Shown here piece by piece: positions 19,490 through 28,489 of a DNA stretch of 64,000 nucleotides. A program made the translations under genes and the position numbers. The notes beneath the pieces were generated by a model. The model worked only from the letters and a program-made list of their open reading frames with translations, did not search any database and was not told where the DNA came from. Each line of letters opens with the position of its first letter. Position 1 is the first letter of the stretch. The DNA comes from Symbiodinium natans (taxonomy: Eukaryota > Sar > Dinophyceae > Suessiales > Symbiodiniaceae), in assembly GCA_905221605.1 (NCBI GenBank), contig CAJNDS010000010.1, positions 1-64,000 on the forward strand, written 5' to 3'.

Positions 19490-19612
19490 GCACTTCCTGT
19501 ACCTCAGGTTGGCAACCTCATTACTGTGGACTTGACAAATCCAAGCAGACGCAGGCAGGACCTTGTGTTTCTTCAGTTGGGGGTTTGGGAACCATTCACA
19601 ACCCCATTTCTC
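19490..19612. repeat. copy 1 of a duplicated unique segment next to the hairpin array
   Basis: CTTCCTGTACCTCAGG, GCAACCTCATTACTGTGGAC and CAGGACCTTGTGTTTCTTCA followed by GTTGGGGGTTTGGGAACC recur at about 22776-22866 with small differences. The whole block (array plus this tail) was duplicated. Confidence 0.75.
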
Positions 19613-19924
19613 CTACCAGTACATGGCCAGAAGAAAACCACCCAAATCCTCAAAGAGATGATAATCTTAGGGCGGGGTTCTCATCCTGGTTTCTGCTTCA
19701 GGCTTCACCCCTCCACCCTAACTCGGTAGAGGTTTGAAAAAGGCTAGGCTGTGGGATCCTGTTTTGGGGCAAGGGTCTTAAGATTCGGGGGTGGATGACT
19801 TGAAGATTCAGGAGGAACGCCAAACCTTAAGCCCGAAACCCTAAACCTAAACCCTGAACCCTAAACCAGAAGTCAAAGGCTGGTGCCATGATAGTGCAAA
19901 TGTAACTGTTGCTGTCCCATGCAG

Positions 19925-20160
19925 CATTTGACCTCGACACAAGTTTCCAGTTGACGGTGCCCGACCCACCCGCCATCCATTGTGGGCTCGCATGGCTTTG
20001 ATCGTTTGCCCCGTGTGTGGACTGGAATGCTACAGCAAGCAGCTTGCACCGAGCCAGTGGAAACGTGGTGGCTGTGATGTTGGATGGCTTTTCAGCTGCC
20101 GTGCTTGTGGCTCGTATGATAATTGGCAGTATTCCTTGTTGTTTCCAGTGGCAAGGGTGC
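19925..20160 (+). CDS. exon-like segment with a CxxC...CxxC zinc-ribbon-like motif
   Basis: After ATGCAG, AFDLDTSFQLTVPDPPAIH is coding-like. A second frame from 19994 reads MALIVCPVCGLECYSKQLAP and CDVGWLFSCRACGSYDNWQY. The CPVC...C..C spacing suggests zinc binding. The two frames imply an intron or frameshift near 19985. No family recognised. Confidence 0.4.
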
Positions 20161-20196
20161 CCTAGACCATAAATCCTACTGTAAATGTTTTATAGT

Positions 20197-20697
20197 GTTT
20201 CTGGCGAAGGCACTTTGGAGCGCCGTCCCTTGGCAAGCTCCATGTGCTACCACTGGAGGATGGCAAACTGGTACCTGCGTCATTTAAAGTACCATAGTGA
20301 TGTGGAAGATGACGTCAGACGCATTGTGCTAGAGGAGCAGAGCCACAACGTGCTGCATGTGCGGTATCCCAACGTCGAAAGCCCCTTCAAGGTCGACGTG
20401 GGACATCGCATTATGTCACTTGCCGTTACCCTGCTTTGTTCTGAGCTCGCCGGTGCGTGGTGCAACCATATCACCTATCTGACGCAGGGCACCTGGATGG
20501 AGGCATACATCGTATGGGTGTATGAGCGTGCGCCTGGGCACCAGCAACAGTTGGACGTCGAGAGCTTCCTTTGGCATTTGTTCAACTGCGTCAAGTTTTC
20601 GTCGATGGAGGCAGATGAGATGGAGCAGCTTCGAGTGGACAACGCCGACTGGAGAACAATGTCACTGCATTTTTGGCAGCGCTGTGGGTGGCGGTGA
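20197..20697 (+). CDS. hypothetical protein exon
   Basis: Open for about 165 codons: ERRPLASSMCYHWRMANWYL, HLKYHSDVEDDVRRIVLEEQ, AVTLLCSELAGAWCNHITYL and VESFLWHLFNCVKFSSMEAD, stop TGA. The composition is convincing but I do not recognise the family. It is probably the same gene as the zinc-ribbon-like segment just upstream, since it is on the same strand about 40 bases away. Confidence 0.55.
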   Translation, partial: VSGEGTLERRPLASSMCYHWRMANWYLRHLKYHSDVEDDVRRIVLEEQSHNVLHVRYPNVESPFKVDVGHRIMSLAVTLLCSELAGAWCNHITYLTQGTWMEAYIVWVYERAPGHQQQLDVESFLWHLFNCVKFSSMEADEMEQLRVDNADWRTMSLHFWQRCGWR

Positions 20698-20699
20698 AC

Positions 20700-21290
20700 T
20701 TGTACAGAACCTAATTTGGAATTGGCTGGCCTAATTTCGGAACTCGCTAGCCTAGCCTGGCCTGCGCATGCCATGGCTACAGGGCTTGAGGTTACTGTAC
20801 TACTGTAACGTAAACTGCTGGTTGCAAGTTGTCACAAACTTACATGTTCTTAGTGTGCATGGCTGCGATCATGGCCGTGGCAGATTTTGAATCGCATTTC
20901 TGTATGTCAGGAATCGGCTGGATGTGTGTGCCTGTAAAGTGCCAAGCCAGCCTTTTTTCGCAGGACACTGAGCCGCCGTACCGAGCGATCACAGACCTGA
21001 ATCCTTGCAACCCTCGTCGTGGCTCCTCTGTACACACCCTTGTAAAATTGAGTCTGTGGGTTGCTGGCTTGCAGCATTGTATTCTGCCTGGACAGCACGC
21101 GAGATGTGCCCAAAGAGCGTTCCCTTCTCAAGCTTTGAGCTGTGTTGGCTGCAGTAGCTCTTTTCATTTTGCCAAAAACCTTAAAATGTAGGGCCCCTGA
21201 ACCTGTCGAACGCTTCCAGGAGAAGAGGAGGCGGTGGGAAAGCCAACAAGGACGGAGCCGAAGAGTGTTTTTTTTTGGAAAACACTCAAC
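20700..21290. other. no gene recognised
   Basis: Frames at 20829-21191 are open but not convincingly coding. A short charged stretch, RFQEKRRRWESQQG (about 21205-21250), could be an exon fragment. Confidence 0.3.
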
Positions 21291-21295
21291 CTGGA

Positions 21296-21990
21296 CTGTC
21301 AACCCTCGACCCCAAACCCTAAACCCCCTCAACCCCGAACCCCAAACCCTAAACTCTCTACACCCTAAGCCCTAAGCCGTAAGCCTTAGGGGCTGGCCTA
21401 GTATAGGCCTAGGCACCCTAAACTACCCGAAACCTTAAACCTGAAGCCCTAAACCCCTGGGCCTAAACACCAAAGCCTAGACCCTCAACCCTGAACCCTA
21501 AACCCTAAACCCTACATCCTAAACCCTAAACCCTAAACCCTAAACCCTAAGCCCTAAGCCCTAAGCCCTAAGCCCTAAGCCCTAAGCCCCAAGCCCCAAG
21601 CCCCAAGCCCCAAGCCCCAAGCCCCAAGCCCCAAGCCCTAAACCAACCAAACCCTAAGCCCGAAACCCGAAACCCTAAACCCTAAAGCCTAAAGCCCTAA
21701 ACCCTAAACCCTAAACTGAAACCCTAAAGCAGGCTGTGTAGCCCTAGGACAATGGGTTGTAAAGCCCTAGGTCGAGTTGTATAGTCCTAGGCGGCCTAAA
21801 CTACCCGAAGCCTTAAACCTTAAACCTTAAACCCTAAACTCTAAACCCTAAACTCTAAACCCTAAACTCTAAACCCTAAACCCTCAACCTTAAACCCTAA
21901 ACCCTAAACCCCAAACCCTAAACCCTAAACCCTAAATCCTAAACCCTAAACCCTAAACCCTAAACCCTAAAACCTAAACCCTAAACCCTA
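21296..21990. repeat. interstitial telomere-type repeats with variant blocks
   Basis: Arrays of CCCTAAA change stepwise into CCCTAAG, then CCCCAAG (about 21585-21635), then back, plus alternating CCCTAAA/CTCTAAA. A single hairpin unit interrupts at about 21722-21795. Confidence 0.85.
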
Positions 21991-22259
21991 AAGTGCAGCC
22001 CTAGGACAGTGAGCTGTAAAGCCCAGGACAAAGGTGTAACTTTTGTCGGGTACCCGACGGGGTACCCGCATGGCTCCCCAGAATTTAAGCCTAAACCCTA
22101 AGCTCTAAACCCTAACACCAAAACCTCCTGAGATGCATTTTGCATGTTACGATACTTGTGCCTGAATCCTTGAACGTTTAAAGCATCACCATGAGTCTCG
22201 TATCACACCTTAGGGTTTAGGTGTAACTTAAAACGCCAAGTGGCTGATGAACTCTTCAA

Positions 22260-22960
22260 ACCCTAAACCCTAAACCGGGCTGTGTAGCCCTAGGACAATG
22301 GGCTGTAAAGCCCTAGAACAATGGGCTGTAAAGCCCTAGGTCGGGCTGTATAGCCCTAGGCTAAGTTTGGCCTGAGCCCCAAACCTAATCTCAAACACTA
22401 AACCCTTTAGACCCTAAACCCTAAACCGGGCAGTGTAGCCCTAGGACAATGGGCTGTAAAGCCCTAGGCCGGGCTGTATAGTCCTAGGCTAATTTTGGCC
22501 TCAACCTCAAACCTAACCTCAAACACTAAACCCTTCAAATCCTAAACCCTAAACCGGGCTGTGTAGCCCTAGGACAATGGGCTGTAAAGCCCTAGAACAA
22601 TGGGCTGTAAAGCCCTAGGTCGGGCTGTATAGCCCTAGGCTAATTTTGGACTGCGTCATGGGCTGTGAACCCCTAGGCTGGGCTGTGTAGCACTAGGCCA
22701 ATTTCGGGTTGTCTAGCCCTAGGGTCATGGGCTGTGAAGCCCTAGGTATGTAGCCCTATGTTGTTAGCCCTGAAACACTTCCTGTACCTCAGGCGCTGCA
22801 ACCTCATTATTGTGGACTTGACGCAGACGCAGGACCTTGTGTTTCTTCAGTTGGGGGTTTGGGAACCCTTTGGTGAACACCTAGGCGGCTGTGTAGTCCT
22901 AGGGCAGTCTAGCCATAGGGTCATAGGCTGCGAAGCCTTAAATTAAAATTAGCCCCGAGG
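22260..22960. repeat. second GGGCT/AGCCC hairpin array plus duplicated tail
   Basis: Repeats the unit order of 18660-19480 and ends with the tail CTTCCTGTACCTCAGG...GTTGGGGGTTTGGG (about 22776-22866). Internal units are nearly identical to one another, suggesting local amplification after the duplication. Confidence 0.8.
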
Positions 22961-23211
22961 GTCATAAACCCTGAAACAGTTCCTGTGCCTCAGGCTTGTA
23001 ACCTCATACACCCCAGATCTTAAGTGTTTCATTTGTGAAAGGCCTTCGGGCTCGAGACAGGGCAGTTGCTGGGTTTCATGTTTCTAGCATATATCACCTT
23101 CTTAAATTCTTGCTTCTAAGCCAAAGTAGACGCCAGACTTGGCCTGGCCTGAATCCCTAGGGATTGGTGCCAGATTTATATTGCTAGAATTGGACCCTTA
23201 AGCCCCACATC

Positions 23212-24058
23212 ATGGCTGCCGACACGCACTCGAAACGACTGTGTCTCGGTGGCACCATGGCTACGGTGGAGGTCAGTTTGCTGAGTGGCAGGTCGGTGCG
23301 TTTGGAGGCCAACCTGGCGGTGACTGTCGGTGCGTTCCGGGATCGCTCCCGGCACGCGTTGGCAGCTGAGCGGGGTCGCCTTCTTTTTCAAGGCAGTTAT
23401 TTGATGTCCACACATACACTGGCCGAAGCCGGCATCAGCGATGGCTCCCAGCTGCAACTGGTGGCTATGCCCGTGCAGGTCGTGGGTGCTGAAAAAGCAT
23501 TTGCCGCCATTCGGGGCGATGGGTCCGTGGTTGCCTGGGGTGATCCTGAAAATGGTGGCGACGCCAGTGCTGTACAAGATCAGCTCCAGGATGTTGTGCA
23601 GGTGCAGAACACAAGCTATGCTTTTGCTGCCCTTCGGAGTGATGGATCTGTGGTGACGTGGGGTGACCCCGAATCTGGTGCCGACAGCAGCTTTGTGCAA
23701 CATGAGCTGCACGATGTCAGATGCATCCAGGGTGGCGTCACCGTTTTTGTGGCAATTCGCACCGATGGGACAGCTGTGACCTGGGGTGAAGGTGCCTTTG
23801 GTGGTGACAGCAGAGGCGTTCGAGATGCGCTGACGGATGTCCTTCACGTCCAGATAAACCAAGGATCATGCTGTGGGGTTGCCGCAATCTCGAATGATGA
23901 TGGAGGCAGCATTGTGGCGTGGGGCGATCCCATTAATTTCGGCCAGATTGCCACTCCACACAGGCCAATTGCGCTGCAATGTACCGACGAAGCCTTCGCT
24001 GCCATCTTGGCCGACGGTTCCGTCATGACTTTCGGCCGTGATTATTTTGGTGGGGACA
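23212..24058 (+). CDS. ubiquitin-like/RCC1-like repeat protein, exon 1
   Basis: Start either at 23212 or at the second Met (23257, MATVEVSLLSGRSVRLEANL). Residues about 16-85 form a ubiquitin-like domain (TVGAFRDRSRHALAAERGRL, LFQGSYLMSTHTLAEAGI, SDGSQLQLV). Five RCC1-like blades follow, each of the form AFAAIRxDGSVVxWG. Such proteins are numerous in dinoflagellates; RCC1-like propellers bind protein partners, and the domain pair suggests a ubiquitin-pathway adaptor, which is inference. The exon ends at GGGACA|GC. Joined to exon 2 the product is 498 residues with ten blades. Confidence 0.85.
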
Positions 24059-24270
24059 GCTCCTTGGCTTTCTTCTGGCTGGCTCTTACAACTTTAACCT
24101 TTTGTGCTTTTGTACAAACTATTATAATAAATAGCCTAAAAGTTATTTTTCAGGAGTGTTCGAACGTCAGCCTCTTTAGAGGAGTACTTGTCTAACCCTA
24201 GCTACCCCCTTTGGCCACTCCCTCAACCCCAAAACCTGGACCCCTCCGGACCCTGCGCCCTCAACCCTAG
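24059..24270 (+). mobile_element. GC-AG intron carrying introner-like element, copy C
   Basis: Starts GCTCCTTGGCTTTCTTCTGG and ends ACCCTAG|GC. Removing 212 bases joins GGDS to SAVQDQLHDV in frame. The first ~105 bases match copies A, B and D. Note that an AG at TTTTTCAG (about 24150) is skipped in favour of the later one, because only the later one restores the repeat periodicity. Confidence 0.75.
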
Positions 24271-24920
24271 GCAGTGCAGTTCAAGACCAACTACATGACG
24301 TGAGGGCTATCAGTGCCACAGGAAGCGCCTTCGCAGCTATTCGGCAGGATGGCTCTGTGGTGACCTGGGGTGGTGATCTTGGGGGTGGCAACTGCAATGA
24401 CGTGCGTGCTCAGCTGGTGGACGTGCAGCAGATCCAAGCCACCAAAGGTGCTTTTGCTGCTATCTTGGCAGACGGCTCTGTTGTGACCTGGGGCAATCCA
24501 ACAACAGGCGGCACCTGCACCCATGTGCAAAGCCAACTGAGACGTGTGTCGCAGATCCAAGTAACCGACAGAGCTTTTGCAGCTATCACGGAAGATGGCT
24601 CCGTTGTGACCTGGGGTGATGCGCGCTATGGAGGTGACAGGGCCTATGGAGCTACCAAACCGGTGGAACCACTTCAGGGCGTGCAAGCAATGCATGCAAA
24701 TCATTTTGCTTTTGCAGCACTGCTCGACAATGGCGGGGTGGTGGCTTGGGGAGCACCACATGCCGGTGGTGAAACTGCTGCTGTGCTGGGCCTCTTGAAG
24801 AACGTCCGACAGATTGCAGCCTCTCACATGGCTTTTGCTGCCATCCTGCAAGATGGATCCGTTGTCAGCTGGGGCGATGAGAACCATGGCGGTGGGTTTC
24901 ACCAAGACCTTAGCCAATGA
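24271..24920 (+). CDS. ubiquitin-like/RCC1-like repeat protein, exon 2
   Basis: Continues AVQDQLHDVRAISATGSAFA and gives five more blades: AFAAIRQDGSVVTWG, AFAAILADGSVVTWG, AFAAITEDGSVVTWG, AFAALLDNGGVVAWG and AFAAILQDGSVVSWG. It ends HGGGFHQDLSQ, TGA. The open minus-strand frame across this region is a shadow of the repeat codons. No HECT or other catalytic domain follows, so this is a repeat-only protein or more exons were missed. Confidence 0.85.
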
Positions 24921-25445
24921 GCTTCTAGGTACCAGGTAGGCCCTTGGGGAATTATGTTGTTCACTTACTGGGCAGAAAAGGATCGTATTCGGGCTGAGGG
25001 GTTGAGGGCGTTCAAGTTCAGGGCGGTCGAGGAATTTTGGCTTGAGGCTTCGCGGAATTTACGCTTTGTGCTTAGGAGTCTAAGGTCTCGCTTCTGGAGC
25101 CTAAACCCTATAGCCTTCAACCCTAGAAGCCCAACAACGCCATGATCCCTACCCTAAACCCTCAACCCTGAGTTAAGTCCCACACCGAGGAATTTAGGGT
25201 TTATGAGTTCAGGGTCTCACATCTGAAGCCCAGAACCCTGGAACCCCTGCACTCTAAACCCCGAACCCTGAATTCACCCTAATTCCTAAGTCCCACGCCC
25301 TAAGTCCTATAACCTAAGTCCTAAGCCCCTCCCTATCCCTCCCCGCCCGTCCGGCAGGACCAGACGACACTTCAGCTCCAGGTTCGGCCGGCGGCAGGTT
25401 CGGCTATTACCCCAAGCTCCCAACCCCCGGAACTCCTAAAGGCTT
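24921..25445. other. no gene; degenerate telomere-like words
   Basis: CCCTAAACCC, GAACCCTGAA and TAAGTCCC-type words dominate 25090-25330. No coding signal seen. Confidence 0.4.
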
Positions 25446-25571
25446 GTTCTTGGCTCAAAATATGTTAATCGTTGGCACCACTTGGAGCAAAATGTTTTTT
25501 GGCTGGCAGTTCTTGGTTCAAAACTATTTTGATTTGTTGGCACTACTTATAGCAAAACATCTTAATTTAGT
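25446..25571. repeat. 63-bp direct duplication, AT-rich
   Basis: GTTCTTGGCTCAAAATATG... at 25446 and GTTCTTGGTTCAAAACTAT... at 25509 are two diverged copies, each with GTTGGCAC.ACTT..AGCAAAA. It lies just beyond the 3' end of the minus-strand gag-like gene. Confidence 0.6.
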
Positions 25572-25606
25572 TTTTTTGCACACACACATTCTTCCAAACA
25601 TACTAT

Positions 25607-27886
25607 TTACATACCATACAACATGGCACAGGCACAGACCCTGCAAAGGTCACCTTTCTGTAGGGTCACCTTTGGTAGTCTCCGATAATCTCCCCTTATC
25701 CCTAGCTCAGGCTCCAAGCCAAACGGCGGGACACCACAGACATCCCCTCCAGACAACCTCTCACCCACAACTCCTCTACCACCACTTGGCGACGGACTCG
25801 CTGAGGCAGATCGCTTGGCACCATAACCACGAGCATACACATTCCTTGGCCTGTTCCCAAGCTCGCCATGTCCTTCTGCACTTCTTGACCTGGCACCAGC
25901 TTCGCCCCTCTGTGCACGAGGACCATCATGGGCCCGAGACATCGACGGAACTGGTTGACGACCTTCCCGAAGAGCTCCCCGAACCCCAGAAGTCACACTT
26001 GTTGCTGCAAAGACCCGATCACCATGAGGTACACCACGATCCTCAGGAAGTGCATGAGATGCTGGGTAGGCCCGATCTCCATGAGGTACACCACGATCCT
26101 CACGAGGTGCATGAGCGAAAGAGGCCCGATCTCCATGAGGTACACCACGATCCTCACGAAGTGCATGAGATGCTGGGTAGGCCCGATCTCCATGAGGTAC
26201 ACCACGATCCTCACGAAGTGCATGAGATGCTGGGTAGGCCCGATCTCCATGAGGTACACCACGATCCTCACGAGGTGCATGAGCGAAAGAGGCCCGATCT
26301 CCATGAGGTACACCACGATCCTCACGAAGTGCATGAGATGCTGGGTAGGCCCGATCTCCATGAGGTACACCACGATCCTCACGAAGTGCATGAGATGCTG
26401 AGGAGGCCCGATCTCCATGAGGTACACCACGATCCTCACGAAGTGCATGTGTTGCGAAAGAGGCCCGATCTCCATGAGGTACGCCACGATCCTCATGAAG
26501 CACTTGAGTTGCGAAAGAGGCCCGATCTCCATGAGGTACGCCACGATCCTCATGAAGCACTTGAGTTGCGAAAGAGGCCCGATCTCCATGAGGTACGCCA
26601 CGATCCTCATGAAGCACTTGAGTTGCGAAAGAGGCCCGATCTCCATGAGGTACACCACGATCCTCATGAAGCACTTGAGTTGCGAAAGAGGCCCGATCTC
26701 CATGAGGTACACCACGATCCTCATGAAGCACTTGAGTTGCGAAAGAGGCCCGATCTCCATGAGGTACACCACGATCCTCATGAAGCACTTGCGATGCTGA
26801 GTAGGCCCGATCTCCATGAGGTACACCACGATCCTCATGAAGCACTTGCGATGCTGAGTAGGCCCGATCTCCATGAGGTACACCACGATCCTCAGGAAGC
26901 TCAGACTGCTCCCTCATCTGCCGCTGCGCCTCATTCCATAGAGCCCCACCCCGGCCTTGTCCTTTCACATCGCCACCACCCCCAAAAGCCATCTCCCGCA
27001 ATCGCTCATTTTCTTCTTGAAGGCGCTCAAGCCTTCCCTTCTGTCCTGCCAAGGCCGCTTCCACTTGTCTTCTCACCTCCTCCTGCACCAACTCCACCGG
27101 AATGGACGCCGATGAAGCATCGTCTGTTCCCACACTCCTCGGACCATGCAGCAAAGGAGCCTGTCTTGCCCAGCCTTCCATAATACGACGAGCACTGCTG
27201 GGAAACAGAGGAGGATCCCCACTTTGTTGTCCTGTCGGAGAAAAACCACCAGACATAGTTGCCGCTGCTGCCGGGTATGTTGCATGCTGCGGTGTGGAGG
27301 GGTGCGAAGTGGTATGCTGCTGCTGCAACTGCTCATGTTGTTGAACCACTAAACCACCACTACTACCCAACACTCGTTGCCTCGTAAGCGTCGTTGTCAG
27401 CGTCTCAACCTGTCCGGAAGCTTGGCGAAGATAATCCCCGAGACGACTCATCCAGGACGGGACTGGCAAGGCAGTCCCACCCTGGGAGCCTCCCGGGTGA
27501 TTATCCGTACTCGCCCGCGCGACCAAGTGCGGAATCGTTGGCCCCACATTCCCAGCAGACACGGAAGACGTTTCTTGGCGAAGCCCGGAATCACAGGAAA
27601 ATGTACCAGGCGGTCCCACATCTTCTGTCCTTGAAGTCATAGCTGGTGGCCATGGAGCGCTTTCCAAACTCGCTGCACCAGGTGAGGCCTGCACCATATC
27701 CTCACGCCTTACAACATCAGCCGAAAGTACCCCATTGGGCATCGCATTTCCAGCAGGATGACGATCGTAGCGCGGACCAGCAGTCTCACCTTCCAATCTC
27801 GAATCAATGGCACGCCGAGCACCAGTTGGGCTCATAACCCCTTGGTCCTCGTGAGGACCAGGGGCGGAGGGCGCAGGAGCGGCCAT
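25607..27886 (-). CDS. gag-like N-terminal part of a dinoflagellate retroelement polyprotein
   Basis: A 759-codon frame starts MAAPAPSAPGPHEDQGVMSP. It has a glycine/serine/proline-rich leader, a PSWMSRLGDYLRQ segment, a predicted coiled coil (VQEEVRRQVEAALAGQKGRL, ERLQEENERLRE), then sixteen EDRGVPHGDR repeats and a basic serine-rich tail. This order (SWxxRLGDYL, REVQRQL-type coil, short tandem peptide repeats) is what I know from the N-terminal region of copia-like polyproteins in Symbiodiniaceae. No protease, integrase, reverse transcriptase or RNase H follows before the stop or in the next kilobase, so it is a truncated fragment or a solo gag. The plus-strand frame 25444-27183 is its shadow. 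Confidence 0.6.
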   Translation of the reverse strand: MAAPAPSAPGPHEDQGVMSPTGARRAIDSRLEGETAGPRYDRHPAGNAMPNGVLSADVVRREDMVQASPGAASLESAPWPPAMTSRTEDVGPPGTFSCDSGLRQETSSVSAGNVGPTIPHLVARASTDNHPGGSQGGTALPVPSWMSRLGDYLRQASGQVETLTTTLTRQRVLGSSGGLVVQQHEQLQQQHTTSHPSTPQHATYPAAAATMSGGFSPTGQQSGDPPLFPSSARRIMEGWARQAPLLHGPRSVGTDDASSASIPVELVQEEVRRQVEAALAGQKGRLERLQEENERLREMAFGGGGDVKGQGRGGALWNEAQRQMREQSELPEDRGVPHGDRAYSASQVLHEDRGVPHGDRAYSASQVLHEDRGVPHGDRASFATQVLHEDRGVPHGDRASFATQVLHEDRGVPHGDRASFATQVLHEDRGVPHGDRASFATQVLHEDRGVPHGDRASFATQVLHEDRGVPHGDRASFATHALREDRGVPHGDRASSASHALREDRGVPHGDRAYPASHALREDRGVPHGDRASFAHAPREDRGVPHGDRAYPASHALREDRGVPHGDRAYPASHALREDRGVPHGDRASFAHAPREDRGVPHGDRAYPASHALPEDRGVPHGDRVFAATSVTSGVRGALREGRQPVPSMSRAHDGPRAQRGEAGARSRSAEGHGELGNRPRNVYARGYGAKRSASASPSPSGGRGVVGERLSGGDVCGVPPFGLEPELGIRGDYRRLPKVTLQKGDLCRVCACAMLYGM
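26018..26893 (-). repeat. 16 tandem 54/57-bp units within the gag-like gene
   Basis: The unit on the coding strand encodes EDRGVPHGDRASFATQVLH (19 residues, 57 bp); two units are 18 residues (ASFAHAPR). Neighbouring units fall into blocks (AYSASQVL, ASFATQVL, AYPASHAL), a sign of unequal exchange. Because the length is a multiple of three and the unit lacks stops in several frames, at least four frames stay open across the array. Confidence 0.9.
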
Positions 27887-28110
27887 CGAAAAGAGGGATC
27901 TAAGGGAAACCAGGACTACACCCAGAAAGCCCCAGCTTCAACCAAACCCTCAAGACGGAAAAAACCCTGGACGGGGACCACCGGGCTAGGGGGGGTCCGG
28001 AAGAGGCTAGACCAGCCTAAGCTAGAGGAACCACCCGGGAAACACCCCCCAAAACCCTCACACCCCAATCCAGGCACGCACTTTTTCATGCTTGAGCCAA
28101 AATCCAGTCG

Positions 28111-28240
28111 CAATGCTTACATATGCGGAGCTCTGCTCTCGCCTGTGCCGAAGCAATGCTTACATATGCTGAACGTCCTGCACACCTGTGCTGTAGCAAT
28201 GCTTACATATGCAGAACATCCTGCACACAAAGGCATGGTG
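28111..28240. repeat. three tandem 43-bp units
   Basis: CAATGCTTACATATGC starts at 28111, 28154 and 28197, exactly 43 bases apart. The body GAACGTCCTGCACACCTGTG is best preserved in units 2 and 3. It lies upstream of the gag-like start on the other strand. Confidence 0.75.
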
Positions 28241-28489
28241 CCCTTCTCCACTTCAGCCTTCTCAGAGGCTTCCCTTATCCCAACAGGTTTATGGTGCAAG
28301 GTTGTTAGGGCTTAGGAGGCCTGATATCCAGGTCTTCAAAAACATACCAGCCCTAAATTTCAACCCCTAAAGGAATAAAGGAACCCTGCCCATGTGCGAA
28401 AAGCCATGTTTAGGTAGCCTTGGCGGATGTCGCAGAGACAGGATCTCGAGCTGGCCCCATACAACGCGAAGGCTTTAGGGTATTTAAGT

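Noticed and set aside
23176-23862. 228-codon minus-strand open frame across the RCC1-like gene
   Set aside because: Shadow of the regular AFAAIxxDGSVVxWG codons. The plus strand has clear domains and a coherent intron.
24291-24917. 208-codon minus-strand open frame across RCC1-like exon 2
   Set aside because: Same reason: an antisense shadow of repeated blades.
25440-25470. Relic of the dinoflagellate spliced leader (TTGGCTCAA)
   Set aside because: Only about nine bases match (TTCTTGGCTCAAAA). The CCGTAGCCATTTT part is absent, and the sequence belongs to a local 63-bp duplication.
25444-27183. 579-codon plus-strand open frame with PDLHEVHHDPHEV repeats
   Set aside because: It is the antisense of the gag-like minus-strand gene. 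The repeats are open in several frames because the unit is 57 bp without stops, and the non-repeat flanks look coding only on the minus strand.
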